Assembly: GCF_042652345.1 (NCBI RefSeq)
Contig: NZ_JBHSJJ010000003.1
Coordinates: 496,001 to 560,000 of the forward strand
Reading direction: 5' to 3'
Source of the DNA: Negadavirga shengliensis
GTDB lineage: Bacteria > Bacteroidota > Bacteroidia > Cytophagales > Cyclobacteriaceae
DNA length: 64,000 nucleotides
Shown: one piece after another, positions 24,679 to 34,336 of the stretch
Numbering within the stretch: the stretch's first letter is position 1
Layout of the letters: each line of letters begins with the position of its first letter
The notes under the pieces: model-generated
Database searches by the model: none
The model's input: only the letters and a program-made list of their open reading frames with translations
Told to the model about the DNA's origin: nothing
Position numbers and translations under genes: made by a program

Positions 24679-27105
24679 ATGAACAATAACCATATTATTC
24701 CTTCGCAGACTCCCCAGGAGTCTCCGTTTTCTTCTCAGCAGGACAGTGCGGTGGACGCCAGGCATATTGTCCTTCAGATTTTAAGCATTTGGCCGTACAT
24801 ATTGGTATCCGTGATGCTGGCTCTGGCCATCGCTTATATCAAAATCAGGTACACCGTACCGTTATATGAGGTGAAAAGTAAATTTTTTATCAAGGAAAAA
24901 GAGGCGACATTTGGGATTTTCGAGGATGTTGCCGGTTTGGACAGAAATGAAATGGGCCTTGTCAACCAGATAATCATTTTAAAATCCCGCCCCATTGCAG
25001 AAGCCACCTTATCCAAGTTGGATTTTGACGTGGAATATTACTCTCAGGGAATTTTTATCAAAAAGGAGATTTACAGAAATACTCCTATAGCTGTGGATCC
25101 GGATTGGTCCCATTCGCAGGCATGTAATGGAGATATCCGCATCAGTTGGAAAGGCCCGGACACCTTTACTCTTGAGTTTATCGAAGATAATTATACACAG
25201 GTATTCCCAGGGGAGGGAAGAGCCAGACTGGATAAGCCTGTGCTGGATAACAATGAATTCCGGTTTGGGGAATATGTGCAATTGCCTTTCGCCCGGTTCA
25301 GGGTTGGGCTTACCAGTGCAGAACAGGAAGGTGAGATGATCGTGCGCCTTCGGGACCGGGTCAGCCTGGTGAATCAATTCACAGGAGGCAATCTGATCAT
25401 CGAACCGGCGGAAAAACAATCCACCATTTTGGAACTTACCCTAAGAACACCCACCCCAACCAAAGGCCGGGAGTATTTGAACAGGCTTCAGGAAGTATAT
25501 CTGGAAAATGAACTGGAGGAGAAAAACACCATGGCCACCAACACCATTGATTTTATAGATGCCCAGCTCGTCGTGCTTTCCGATTCCCTGATGTATATTG
25601 AGAACCGGCTTGAAAACTTCCGCTCAAACAACAGCATTTACAATCTGACCGCCGAAGGGTCTACCATCTTCACCCAGCTTACTGAGATGGAAAGGGAGTT
25701 GGCACAGGAGCGCTTCAAAAGGGAATATTACCGGCAGCTTTCCTCATATCTTGTACGGGAGGATTACAGCGAAATCGTGGTGCCGTCGGGTCTGGGTATT
25801 CAGGATCCCATTTTGAATTCCCTGATCATGAACCTGCTGGAACTCCAGTCCGAGAAATCCATGCACCAGGCCAGATTGACTGAAAATGCCCCGATGGTCC
25901 GCGAAGTCAACCGGAAAATTTCAGATATGAACAGGGCTATCCGGGAGGTATTGATCAACGTGGATCAAAATTCCCAGATGACCATAGAAGATCTGGAAAG
26001 CAGAATCAGTCAGATTGAACGGGATTTTAACCGGTTGCCACAAACCGAACAGAACCTGCTGAGAATTCAGCGGGAGTTTTCTCTTAATGAAGGCTTGTAT
26101 ACTTATCTTTTGCAGAAAAGGGCAGAATCCGCCATTACGAGGGCTTCCAATACCGCGAGCAATAAGATCATCGAAAATGCGCTGATCAACTCCAGGCCCA
26201 TCAGCCCTCAAAATATGCGTATTTACGCCATTGCTTTGATGTTGGGATTTATTCTGCCCGTAGGATTCGTGGTGGGCAAGACTTATCTGGATACAAAAGT
26301 GAAAGATGTGGCCGAGGTGGAAAGGCTTTCTGAGGTAACCCTTATTTCCCAAATTGCCCAGAGCCGGGACAAGCAGAGTTTAGTGGTATTGAGACATCCC
26401 AGGTCCGGAGTTACAGAAGCTTTCCGGTCTTTAAGGGCCAATATCAATTTTATTTTGCCCAAAAACCAAAAAGCAGTGATCATGGTTACTTCGAGCATTT
26501 CAGGGGAAGGTAAGACTTTCTGCTCCATCAATTTATCTTCAGTGTACTCATTGAGCGGCAAGAAGGTCATATTGGTGGGTTGCGATCTTCGCAAACCGAA
26601 GATTTTTGAGGATTTCGGATTGGAAAACAGGGTAGGATTGGCGACTTATCTGAGTGGAAATATAGATGAGCTGAACAAGATCATCCAACCCACTTCTTTT
26701 AACAATCTCCATATAATCTCCTCCGGACCAATTCCCCCTAACCCGGCGGAATTGCTTATCACGGATAGGTTCAAAGCCATGCTTCAGGAACTGAAAGAGC
26801 TGTATGACGTGGTTATTTTGGACACCCCTCCTGTGGGTTTGGTTTCGGAGTCTTTGGATTTGATGCAGTTGTCGGATTTATGCCTGTTTATTGTCCGGTA
26901 TAACTATAGCCGAAAGCCATTTATTGAGCACATCAACAACCTAAAAAAGCAGAAAATCCTTAAGAATGCTTATCTCATCCTCAATGGTATTGAGAAAGGG
27001 GCGCATCAATATGGTTATGGCTATGGCTATGGTTATGGCTACGGTTACTATTCCGATGATCGCCCCTCAAAAAAATCCTGGAAAGAATGGGTGGGCTATA
27101 AATAA
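24679..27105 (+). CDS. Wzc-type chain-length determinant / bacterial tyrosine kinase
   Basis: ATG 24679 is preferred to GTG 24673. The roughly 808-residue protein has an N-terminal membrane helix near 38-60 (WPYILVSVMLALAIAYI), a long periplasmic Wzz region with coiled coils, a second helix near 515-535, and a cytosolic BY-kinase domain: Walker A in SSISGEGKTF (about 605-615), Walker A' in LVGCDLRKPK, Walker B in VVILDTPP. The C-terminus carries a Tyr-rich tail of repeated Tyr-Gly pairs, the expected autophosphorylation cluster. It controls chain length and export with the Wza-type protein. Confidence 0.92.
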   Translation: MNNNHIIPSQTPQESPFSSQQDSAVDARHIVLQILSIWPYILVSVMLALAIAYIKIRYTVPLYEVKSKFFIKEKEATFGIFEDVAGLDRNEMGLVNQIIILKSRPIAEATLSKLDFDVEYYSQGIFIKKEIYRNTPIAVDPDWSHSQACNGDIRISWKGPDTFTLEFIEDNYTQVFPGEGRARLDKPVLDNNEFRFGEYVQLPFARFRVGLTSAEQEGEMIVRLRDRVSLVNQFTGGNLIIEPAEKQSTILELTLRTPTPTKGREYLNRLQEVYLENELEEKNTMATNTIDFIDAQLVVLSDSLMYIENRLENFRSNNSIYNLTAEGSTIFTQLTEMERELAQERFKREYYRQLSSYLVREDYSEIVVPSGLGIQDPILNSLIMNLLELQSEKSMHQARLTENAPMVREVNRKISDMNRAIREVLINVDQNSQMTIEDLESRISQIERDFNRLPQTEQNLLRIQREFSLNEGLYTYLLQKRAESAITRASNTASNKIIENALINSRPISPQNMRIYAIALMLGFILPVGFVVGKTYLDTKVKDVAEVERLSEVTLISQIAQSRDKQSLVVLRHPRSGVTEAFRSLRANINFILPKNQKAVIMVTSSISGEGKTFCSINLSSVYSLSGKKVILVGCDLRKPKIFEDFGLENRVGLATYLSGNIDELNKIIQPTSFNNLHIISSGPIPPNPAELLITDRFKAMLQELKELYDVVILDTPPVGLVSESLDLMQLSDLCLFIVRYNYSRKPFIEHINNLKKQKILKNAYLILNGIEKGAHQYGYGYGYGYGYGYYSDDRPSKKSWKEWVGYK

Positions 27106-27165
27106 ATAATTATTTTCGCGTCTAATATTATTTAAAATGTTATTCTTTTTCAACGTTAGTTCACA

Positions 27166-27199
27166 TTTGTGACTGAAGTGGCGGAGCTGTATATTTTTG
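27166..27199 (+). promoter_or_regulatory. Bacteroidota-type promoter before the sugar dehydrogenase
   Basis: TTTG at 27166-27169 and TATTTTTG at 27192-27199, separated by 22 bp, fit the TTTG/TAnnTTTG promoter pattern of this phylum. The leader to ATG 27359 would be about 150 nt. This would give the dehydrogenase its own transcription start after the export genes. Confidence 0.45.
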
Positions 27200-27358
27200 G
27201 ATCTGTCTTTAATCCCATTTCTGGGAAATCGAAAATCAGTCAATGTCGCTGCCACCGTGCTTTGATACCGTTCACAATGATTTTTTGTGTCCGTATGCCC
27301 GCCTTCTTTCATCAATATTCAGATTTAATTGATAACTTTCGGCTTTTATAATCCGAAA

Positions 27359-28693
27359 ATGAAATCATATTTTATGCATCATCATTTAACACCCTTATCA
27401 GAAGTAAGGATAGCAGTAGTAGGTCTCGGCTATGTGGGGCTACCCCTGGCCGTGGAGTTTGCCAAAAAATTTCCGGTCATCGGTTTTGATATTTCCACCA
27501 AACGCGTACAGGAACTGGCTGAAGGCAAAGACCTGACGCTGGAGGTGGAAGACAAGGATTTACAAAAGGTGCTGGCAAAAGACAGTAACACTTTGTGGCA
27601 ACAAGGAATGGGTTTTTTACCTACCACTAAGTCCAGCGAGATGGGCTCATGCCAGGTTTACATTGTGACCGTCCCCACGCCTACCGACCGTCATAACCGG
27701 CCAGTGCTTACTCCTATGCTCAGGGCTTCTGAGGAAATCGGAAAATACTTGAAAAAAGGCGATGTTGTGATTTATGAATCTACCGTATACCCCGGAGTAA
27801 CTGAGGAAGAATGTGTTCCTATTCTGGAAAAAGTGTCAGGTTTGAAATACAATGAGGATTTTTACGCAGGCTATTCCCCCGAGCGGATCAACCCGGGAGA
27901 TAAGGAGCATACGGTGGCCAAAATCTTGAAGGTGACTTCCGGTAGCACGCCCGAAGTGGCGGACTATGTGGATGCGCTCTATCGTGAGGTGATCACTGCA
28001 GGGACACATAAAGCCTCCTGCATCAAGGTGGCCGAAGCGGCCAAAGTGATCGAAAACTCCCAACGGGATATCAATATCGCGTTTGTCAATGAACTTTCCA
28101 AAATCTTTTGCCTGTTGGGAATTGATACCCATGAAGTATTGCGGGCAGCGTCCACAAAATGGAATTTCCTGCCGTTCAAACCCGGTTTGGTGGGGGGACA
28201 TTGTATTGGCGTAGACCCTTTTTATCTCGCTCAAAAAGCCCAGGAAGTGGGTTACCACCCTGAAATCATCCTCGCGGGCCGGAGACTGAATGACAGCATG
28301 GGCAAACATGTGGCTACGGAGGTGATCAAATTGATGATGCGAAAAGACCTTAAAGTCATTGATTCCAAAGTATTGATTTTAGGTTTCACTTTTAAGGAGG
28401 ATTGTCCGGATGTAAGGAATACCCGGGTAATTGATATATACAGGGAGTTACGGACTTTTGACATGGAAGTGGATGTATACGATCCCTGGGCAAGCCCCGA
28501 GGAAGTGGCCCATGAATATGGCATCCATATACAAAACGGAAAGCAGCACCCTGATCTACAGGACTATTCTGCCATTGTTCTGGCCGTTGCCCATAAGGAA
28601 TTCATGTCCATGCCCCTTGAAAAAAATGACCAGCAGGTGATTTATGATGTAAAGGCGATTTTGGATAAAGAGAAGGTGGATGCGAGGCTGTAA
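27359..28693 (+). CDS. Nucleotide-sugar 6-dehydrogenase (TviB/WbpO-like)
   Basis: ATG 27359 gives 444 residues; a later ATG at 27374 is possible. The N-terminal NAD site is VVGLGYVGLPLAVEFAKK. The middle domain has TVYPGVTEEECVP and the C-terminal domain the catalytic cysteine C282 in GLVGGHCIGVDPFYL. The enzyme oxidises a UDP-sugar (UDP-N-acetyl-hexosamine is the usual substrate of this subgroup, UDP-glucose the alternative) to its uronate. The product would be an acidic building block for the polymer made by this locus, and its carboxyl group would be a natural target for amidation by the ATP-grasp enzymes further on (inference). Confidence 0.88.
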   Translation: MKSYFMHHHLTPLSEVRIAVVGLGYVGLPLAVEFAKKFPVIGFDISTKRVQELAEGKDLTLEVEDKDLQKVLAKDSNTLWQQGMGFLPTTKSSEMGSCQVYIVTVPTPTDRHNRPVLTPMLRASEEIGKYLKKGDVVIYESTVYPGVTEEECVPILEKVSGLKYNEDFYAGYSPERINPGDKEHTVAKILKVTSGSTPEVADYVDALYREVITAGTHKASCIKVAEAAKVIENSQRDINIAFVNELSKIFCLLGIDTHEVLRAASTKWNFLPFKPGLVGGHCIGVDPFYLAQKAQEVGYHPEIILAGRRLNDSMGKHVATEVIKLMMRKDLKVIDSKVLILGFTFKEDCPDVRNTRVIDIYRELRTFDMEVDVYDPWASPEEVAHEYGIHIQNGKQHPDLQDYSAIVLAVAHKEFMSMPLEKNDQQVIYDVKAILDKEKVDARL

Positions 28694-28714
28694 GAAATTG
28701 GTGGTCCGAAGTTA

Positions 28715-29076
28715 TTGCCGTTAACACAGGAAAAAGGGAATAGGGAACAGGAAATCGGCCGGAAACCATCCATTCACTCAGTATTCAGGAAATAGAGAAC
28801 CGGGAACCGGGAACAGGAAATCGGTCGAGAACCACCCAATAACTTTTCCCTATTCCCTAATCACGCAGTATTCAGGAAATAGGGAACAGGGAACAGGGAA
28901 TAGGAAATCAGACGGAAACTCCTGTTCTCTTTTCCCTATTCCCTATTCACGCAGTATTCAGGAAATAGAGAACCGGGAACAGGGAACGGGAAATCGGCCG
29001 GAAATCCCCCATTCACTTTTCCCTATTCCCTATTCACGCAGTATTGAGGGAACAGAGAACAGGGGAACAGTCCAAC
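28715..29076. repeat. Degenerate 86-87-bp repeat array, second copy
   Basis: CAGTATTC/CAGTATTG anchors at 28779, 28866, 28952 and 29039 give steps of 87, 86 and 87 bp, and the purine (GGGAACAGG) and pyrimidine (TTTTCCCTATTCCC) arms are those of the array at 18930. Units are more diverged. The array fills the gap between the dehydrogenase and cysC. Confidence 0.88.
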
Positions 29077-29117
29077 ACTTCCCCGCCCTACGCTTAGGGA
29101 TTTTTATAAATTAAGCT

Positions 29118-29125
29118 TACATTTG
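29118..29125 (+). promoter_or_regulatory. Possible -7 box (TACATTTG) before cysC
   Basis: TACATTTG fits TAnnTTTG and lies 51 bp before ATG 29177, just after the repeat array. No good -33 element is seen. Confidence 0.3.
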
Positions 29126-29176
29126 CCCCGTATTAGGTAGGGGTACCTATGTTTCATTCATTTGAAATCCATCGAT

Positions 29177-29779
29177 ATGTCAGATACTCACATTCACCCC
29201 CACCGCTTTAAAGTCGGTAAAAAAGACAGGATAGAACTCCTCGGTCAGCAGCCTAAGTTGCTGTGGTTTACCGGCTTATCAGGAAGTGGAAAATCCACTT
29301 TGGCCAATGGCACCGAAAGCAAGCTACACCGGCTTGGTTTTAAAACTTACCTGCTGGATGGAGACAATGTCCGTTCGGGCTTGAATCAGGATCTGGGCTT
29401 TACCGATCTTGACCGTATCGAAAACATGCGTAGGATCGGTGAAGTGGCCAAGCTGATGCTGGATGCGGGGCTGGTAGTGGTATCGGCATTTATATCACCT
29501 TTTCAAAAGGACAGGGAAATGATCGCCGAATTGGTAGGCAGGCATAATTTTCTTGAAATATATGTCAATTGTCCTTTGGAGGTCTGTGAAAAAAGGGATG
29601 TGAAGGGCCTTTATAAAATGGCCCGTGAAGGTCAGATCAAGAACTTTACAGGAATTGATTCCCCTTACGAAATTCCTGAAGATCCCTATATGACCATCTG
29701 CTCGGCGGATCTGAATATCGATGCTGCTTTGGATGAAATTGTGGAAAAAGTACTCCCGGAAATACAGATCATAAAATAA
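29177..29779 (+). CDS. cysC: Adenylylsulfate (APS) kinase
   Basis: ATG 29177 is preferred to TTG 29162; it gives 200 residues, the usual length. Walker A GLSGSGKST is at 33-41. DGDNVRSGLNQDLGFT and FISPFQKDR are the conserved APS-kinase segments. It phosphorylates APS to PAPS, the sulfate donor for sulfotransferases. It begins a cysC-cysD-cysN-cysQ set. No PAPS reductase or sulfite reductase is visible nearby, so PAPS is likely made for sulfation of the polysaccharide. Confidence 0.95.
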   Translation: MSDTHIHPHRFKVGKKDRIELLGQQPKLLWFTGLSGSGKSTLANGTESKLHRLGFKTYLLDGDNVRSGLNQDLGFTDLDRIENMRRIGEVAKLMLDAGLVVVSAFISPFQKDREMIAELVGRHNFLEIYVNCPLEVCEKRDVKGLYKMAREGQIKNFTGIDSPYEIPEDPYMTICSADLNIDAALDEIVEKVLPEIQIIK

Positions 29780-29802
29780 TTGTCAACAAAAGAATCTCAA
29801 CA

Positions 29803-30705
29803 ATGCAATATTACCTGTCTCATTTGAGAGAACTAGAAGCGGAGGCCATTTTTGTTATCAGAGAGGTGGTTTCCCAGTTTGAAAAGCCCGCTCTGTTGTT
29901 TTCGGGCGGAAAGGACAGTATTGTACTTACCCATCTGGCGAAAAAAGCCTTTTTCCCCGCAAAAATACCTTTTCCCCTGATCCATATAGACACAGGGCAT
30001 AACTTTCCGGAAACCCTTGCTTTCAGGGACCAACTCGTAGAGCGGTTGGGCACACAGTTGATCGTAGGTTCTGTACAGGAAAGCATTGATAAAGGCAGGG
30101 TACAGGAAGAGGTCGGTGCCAATGCCAGCAGGAATGCCCTGCAGACCATTACCTTGTTGGACACCTTGGAAGATCACAAAATAGATGCAGCCATGGGCGG
30201 AGCCAGGCGGGACGAAGAAAAAGCCAGAGCCAAGGAACGGTTTTTTTCCCACAGGGACGAATTCGGACAGTGGGACCCCAAAAACCAACGCCCGGAACTC
30301 TGGAACCTTTTCAATGGCAGAAAGCATCATGGTGAGCATTTCCGGGTATTTCCTATATCCAATTGGACGGAGATGGATGTGTGGCAATATATACAAAATG
30401 AAAATATTGCCTTGCCCAGCCTTTATTTCTCCCATCAGCGTGAATGCGTGCTGAGAGACGGCGTGATTCTGGCCAATTCTGAATTCATCAAACCTCAGCC
30501 CAAGGATGTCGTGAAGACCCTTTCCGTAAGGTTTAGGACCTGTGGGGATTTGCCGATTACCGGAGCGGTGGAATCCGATGCGGATACATTGGAAAAAATC
30601 ATCATGGAGGTAGCCACTACGCGGACTACAGAAAGAGGCACCCGTGCAGATGACAAAAGGGGCGAGACGGCCATGGAGGATAGAAAGAAAGCGGGGTATT
30701 TCTAG
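29803..30705 (+). CDS. cysD: Sulfate adenylyltransferase small subunit
   Basis: This 300-residue protein has the PP-loop SGGKDS at 34-39 and the conserved GGARRDEEKARAKERFFS segment, ending with TTERGTRADDKRG. CysD with CysN makes APS from ATP and sulfate. It starts 23 bp after cysC. Confidence 0.96.
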   Translation: MQYYLSHLRELEAEAIFVIREVVSQFEKPALLFSGGKDSIVLTHLAKKAFFPAKIPFPLIHIDTGHNFPETLAFRDQLVERLGTQLIVGSVQESIDKGRVQEEVGANASRNALQTITLLDTLEDHKIDAAMGGARRDEEKARAKERFFSHRDEFGQWDPKNQRPELWNLFNGRKHHGEHFRVFPISNWTEMDVWQYIQNENIALPSLYFSHQRECVLRDGVILANSEFIKPQPKDVVKTLSVRFRTCGDLPITGAVESDADTLEKIIMEVATTRTTERGTRADDKRGETAMEDRKKAGYF

Positions 30706-30711
30706 AAAAAC

Positions 30712-30862
30712 CCCGTCATCGGTAGGAGGCACAGCCTGTCCCGGTTCATCGGGAACAAAGCAGTCTCCTAGTTTACGTTATCGTCCAGAGATCGCTTCGT
30801 CACGGAGAATTTACATAAGAGGGATGAATTACGGATTCGCTCCTCGTGACGATGTGGGAAAT
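30712..30862. repeat. REP-like dispersed element between cysD and cysN
   Basis: The sequence contains CATCGGTAGGAGGC, AAAGCAGTCTCCT, GATCGCTTCGTCACGG and GCTCCTCGTGACGATG, which pair as imperfect inverted repeats. Related copies lie at 33305-33420, 36905-37015 and 61170-61600. It fills the gap between cysD and the chosen cysN start. Confidence 0.7.
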
Positions 30863-30899
30863 AAGCATAAGAATAACGAAGAAATCCATAAAAGTTAAA

Positions 30900-32159
30900 A
30901 TGAGTATACAGGAAAGTAACCAATTGTTAAGGTTCACGACAGCCGGATCGGTGGATGATGGAAAGAGTACGCTGATCGGCAGGTTGTTGTACGATTCAAA
31001 ATCTATTTTTGAGGATCAGATAGCGGCAGTTAAAGCTTCAAGTGAAAAAAAAGGATTTGACTATGTGGACCTGTCCCTGCTGACAGACGGCCTGAAATCC
31101 GAGCGGGAGCAGGGCATCACCATTGATGTGGCCTACCGTTACTTTGCCACCCCCAAACGTAAATTCATCATCGCCGACACGCCTGGCCATATCCAATATA
31201 CCCGCAACATGGTGACGGGAGCTTCCACAGCCAATCTGGCCATTATTTTGGTGGATGCCCGCAAAGGACTTTTAGAGCAGACCCACAGGCACTCGTTCAT
31301 TGCTTCCCTGCTGCGGATACCCCATGTAGTGGTCTGCATCAACAAGATGGACCTGGTGGATTACAGCCAGGGAGTATATGACAGAATTGTGGAGGATTAT
31401 AAAGCCTTTGCCAGCAAGCTGCAGGTAAGGGACGTGCATTTTGTGCCTATTTCCGCTCTGAAAGGGGACAATGTGGTGGAGCGATCCAAGAACATGACCT
31501 GGTATGAAGGCCCCACGCTGCTGTACCTATTAGAATCCGTACATATTGCCAGCGATTATAACCACGTGGACTGCAGGTTTCCGGTGCAGATGGTGATACG
31601 TCCGCATACGCTGGAATACCAGGACTTCCGGGGCTATGCAGGGAGAATTGAAGGCGGTATTTTCAAACCCGGAGATGAAGTGAAAATCCTTCCTTCCGGC
31701 TTCACTTCCCGGGTAAAGGACATCAGCTTAAATGGAGAATCCATTCAGGAGGCCCATGCCCCTATGTCAGTGGTGATGACACTGGAAGATGATATCGACA
31801 TCAGCAGGGGAGATATGATCGTGCGGCCCAACAACCAGCCTCAGACGGGACAGGACCTGGAAGTGATGGTCAGCTGGATGAACCAGCGCCCCCTTATACC
31901 CCGCACCAAATACATCGTGCGCCATACCACCAAGGAATGCCAGGCCATGGTGAAAGATATCCAATATAAAGTCAATGTAAACACCCTGCACCGTGAAGAA
32001 GGTATAGACAGGATAGAGATGAACGATATATGCAGGATCTCGCTGCGTACGGCTCAGCCTTTGTTTTTCGACAGTTATGCCAAGAACCGACAGACCGGTG
32101 CCCTGATTTTGATCGATCCCAATACCAATGAGACAATGGGAGCCGGAATGGTGATTTGA
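30900..32159 (+). CDS. cysN: Sulfate adenylyltransferase large subunit (GTPase)
   Basis: The start is placed at ATG 30900 (419 residues). The earlier ATG at 30846 lies in a REP-like element and its translation has no counterpart in CysN. GTPase motifs are GSVDDGKST (16-24), DTPGHIQYTRNM and NKMDL, followed by EF-Tu-like domains 2 and 3. There is no C-terminal APS-kinase fusion, consistent with a separate cysC. GTP hydrolysis drives APS formation by CysD. Confidence 0.95.
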   Translation: MSIQESNQLLRFTTAGSVDDGKSTLIGRLLYDSKSIFEDQIAAVKASSEKKGFDYVDLSLLTDGLKSEREQGITIDVAYRYFATPKRKFIIADTPGHIQYTRNMVTGASTANLAIILVDARKGLLEQTHRHSFIASLLRIPHVVVCINKMDLVDYSQGVYDRIVEDYKAFASKLQVRDVHFVPISALKGDNVVERSKNMTWYEGPTLLYLLESVHIASDYNHVDCRFPVQMVIRPHTLEYQDFRGYAGRIEGGIFKPGDEVKILPSGFTSRVKDISLNGESIQEAHAPMSVVMTLEDDIDISRGDMIVRPNNQPQTGQDLEVMVSWMNQRPLIPRTKYIVRHTTKECQAMVKDIQYKVNVNTLHREEGIDRIEMNDICRISLRTAQPLFFDSYAKNRQTGALILIDPNTNETMGAGMVI

Positions 32160-32169
32160 AGCTGAAAAT

Positions 32170-32515
32170 CGAACGAAAAACTTCCCATTTACTTTTCTCT
32201 ATTCACTTAATATTCAGGAAATAGGGAACGGGGAACAGGGAATAGGAAATCGGACGAAAACTCCTGTTCTCTTTTCCCTATTCACTATTAACTCAGTATT
32301 CAGGAAATAGGGAACAGGGAACCGGGAATAGGAAATCCCTATTCGCTTTTCTCTATTCACCGTTCACGGAGTATTCGGAAAACAGGGAATAGGGAACGGG
32401 GAACAGAGAATCGGGCGAAATCCTCCTATTCACTTTTCCCTGTTCACCATTCACTAAGTATTCAAACGCAGAGAATAGGGAGCAGCGAATAGAGAATCGA
32501 ACGAAAACACTTTTC
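32170..32515. repeat. Degenerate 86-87-bp repeat array, third copy
   Basis: About four diverged units with the GTATTC anchor (near 32209, 32294, 32370, 32458), the purine arm GGGAACAGGG and pyrimidine arm TTTTCCCTATTC occupy the whole gap between cysN and cysQ. It belongs to the family of the arrays at 18930 and 28715. Confidence 0.85.
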
Positions 32516-32518
32516 AAA

Positions 32519-33289
32519 ATGCCAACAACCATCCCGATCAAAGAATTGACCCGATTGGCAAAAGCCGCGGCGCTGGAAGCCGGGCAAGCGATCATGGAAG
32601 TTTATCAGTCAGAGGATTTTGGGGTGGAGCGGAAGGGTGATGCTTCTCCGCTCACCAAAGCCGACAAAGCGGCCCATCTGGCCATCCTCAAATACCTTGA
32701 ACCCTCCGGGCTGCCGGTGCTGTCCGAAGAGGGCAAGGATATCCCTTACGAAAAGCGCAAAGACTGGGATTATTTTTGGATGGTGGACCCCCTGGACGGA
32801 ACGAAGGAATTTATCAAAAAAAATGGCGAGTTTACCGTCAACATCGCCTTGATCCACAAGCGGCAACCCATCATGGGGGTGGTATACGCCCCGGTACTGG
32901 ATTGGCTGTATTGGGGCAACAGGGAGGATGGCGCCTGGAAACAGGAGACTGGCGGGCAACCTTTGTCACTGGAAAAACAGGATGGAAGGGAAGTATCCAC
33001 CATTGTGGCCAGCCGCTCCCACCTAAGTGCCGAAACACAAGCTTTTATCGGCCAATATCCGGGAGTGCAAATTGTCAGCATGGGCTCTTCACTGAAATTC
33101 ATGCTGGTGGCTGAAGGTAAGGCCCAGCTTTATCCCCGCTTTGCACCTACTATGGAGTGGGACACTGCTGCGGCACAGGCGGTGCTGGAAGCCGCCGGCG
33201 GTCAGGTACTGAAATACCCCGAAGACGAACCGATGGATTATAACCGCGAAGACATGCTGAACGGCTGGTTTGTGGCAAAGGGAGGCTGA
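32519..33289 (+). CDS. cysQ: 3'(2'),5'-bisphosphate nucleotidase
   Basis: This 256-residue inositol-monophosphatase-fold enzyme has metal ligands E70 (SEEGKD), D90 and D93 (DPLDGTKEF), and the C-terminal WDTAAAQAVLEAAGG motif. It hydrolyses PAP, the by-product of sulfotransferases, and completes the sulfate-activation set. Its last 146 bp are duplicated 3.6 kb downstream at 36740-36885. Confidence 0.95.
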   Translation: MPTTIPIKELTRLAKAAALEAGQAIMEVYQSEDFGVERKGDASPLTKADKAAHLAILKYLEPSGLPVLSEEGKDIPYEKRKDWDYFWMVDPLDGTKEFIKKNGEFTVNIALIHKRQPIMGVVYAPVLDWLYWGNREDGAWKQETGGQPLSLEKQDGREVSTIVASRSHLSAETQAFIGQYPGVQIVSMGSSLKFMLVAEGKAQLYPRFAPTMEWDTAAAQAVLEAAGGQVLKYPEDEPMDYNREDMLNGWFVAKGG

Positions 33290-33428
33290 TTCGAAAAGCT
33301 TAAATCTGGCAATGACGGAGGCATACGAATCCGTCAAGGGATCGCTTCGTCGCGGGTAGCGATGCAGTAAAAATGGACGATTAAATTACCGCTCCTCGCG
33401 GCGACGGTTGCCCGGTCACTGTAATTAT
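33144..33428. repeat. Direct repeat copy 1: cysQ 3' end plus REP-like tail
   Basis: This stretch aligns without gaps over its first 146 bp to 36740-36885 (offset 3596), with about 12 mismatches by eye. It then aligns more loosely through the REP-like tail (ATCGCTTCGTCGCGG, AAATTACCGCTCCTCG) to about 37026. Here the cysQ part is inside the intact gene. Confidence 0.9.
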
Positions 33429-33462
33429 GTTGACGTTTTATTTTCCCTAAAGTATTTTAAGC

Positions 33463-34209
33463 ATGAAAAGGAGATTAGTCCATATGTACATTCTGCTTTT
33501 GAAACTTTTTGGGATGAAAATGGTACATTTTATACATATTGGAAAAACCGGGGGGTCAGCCGTGAGGAATGCATTTGAGGAGAGTTCAATTGTAAATGGC
33601 AGATATTTATTGAGTTACCCCTATTTGTTTCATATGCATGGTCATGAATTTACGTTGGAGGATTGTCCCAGTGGGGAATTTGTTTTTTTTACTATCCGTG
33701 AGCCTGTTTCCAGATTTGTTTCAAGTTTTTATTCCCGGAAGCGTGAAGGCAGGCCAAAAAATTACAATCCCTGGACCGAAGATGAAAGAACAGCGTTTAC
33801 TTTCTTTGGAACAGCCAACGAACTTGGTGAAGCGATAGGCTCTGCTGAGGACAAAATAAGAAAAAAAGCCATACGGGCCATGAAGAGTATCGGCCATGTA
33901 AAAAGTTCTTATTGGGACTGGTTCAAAAATGATGCATTCCTAATATCAAATAAATCAAAAATATTTCATGTGCTAAGGCAGGAACGGCTCTCGGATGATT
34001 TTGATGCATTTAAAAGAAAATATAATATTGAGGTAAAAAGCTTGACAAATGACCCGATTAAGAGTCATAAGAATGTTGTAGAATTGGATACGAAACTTTC
34101 AAGTTTAGCCATTCAAAATATCAGTAACTGGTATAAGGAAGATTTTTATTTCTTAGAACTTATGCAGGAATTGGGGCTGGTCGAAAAATGCCATATGAAT
34201 TACGAATGA
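33463..34209 (+). CDS. Sulfotransferase (Sulfotransfer_2-like)
   Basis: This 248-residue protein has the 5'-phosphosulfate loop FIHIGKTGGSAVRNAF near residues 24-39 and a 3'-phosphate-binding segment TIREPVSRFVSSFYS near 81-95, the two PAPS-contact motifs of the family. There is no clear membrane helix, so it probably acts in the cytosol on lipid-linked sugar or nucleotide sugar. It lies after cysQ inside the segment bracketed by the 285-bp direct repeat. The exact sugar acceptor cannot be told. Confidence 0.8.
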   Translation: MKRRLVHMYILLLKLFGMKMVHFIHIGKTGGSAVRNAFEESSIVNGRYLLSYPYLFHMHGHEFTLEDCPSGEFVFFTIREPVSRFVSSFYSRKREGRPKNYNPWTEDERTAFTFFGTANELGEAIGSAEDKIRKKAIRAMKSIGHVKSSYWDWFKNDAFLISNKSKIFHVLRQERLSDDFDAFKRKYNIEVKSLTNDPIKSHKNVVELDTKLSSLAIQNISNWYKEDFYFLELMQELGLVEKCHMNYE

Positions 34210-34336
34210 CTATCCAATCCGATAGGGAAGCATTGAAGGCAGGTATCAAGTTAATCGTTTTATTGCGCCCCAAAACATACTTGCTGCGGGCAGGAATATC
34301 CCAACCATAATGATACGAAAATGCTGTTTCTCATAA

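Noticed and set aside
29833..30732. 299-codon minus-strand frame opposite cysD
   Set aside because: It is a shadow of the strongly conserved CysD frame and shows no motif of its own.
30644..30899. Frame and upstream cysN start inside the gap between cysD and cysN
   Set aside because: The sequence is a REP-like element. The 18 extra residues before ATG 30900 have no counterpart in CysN.
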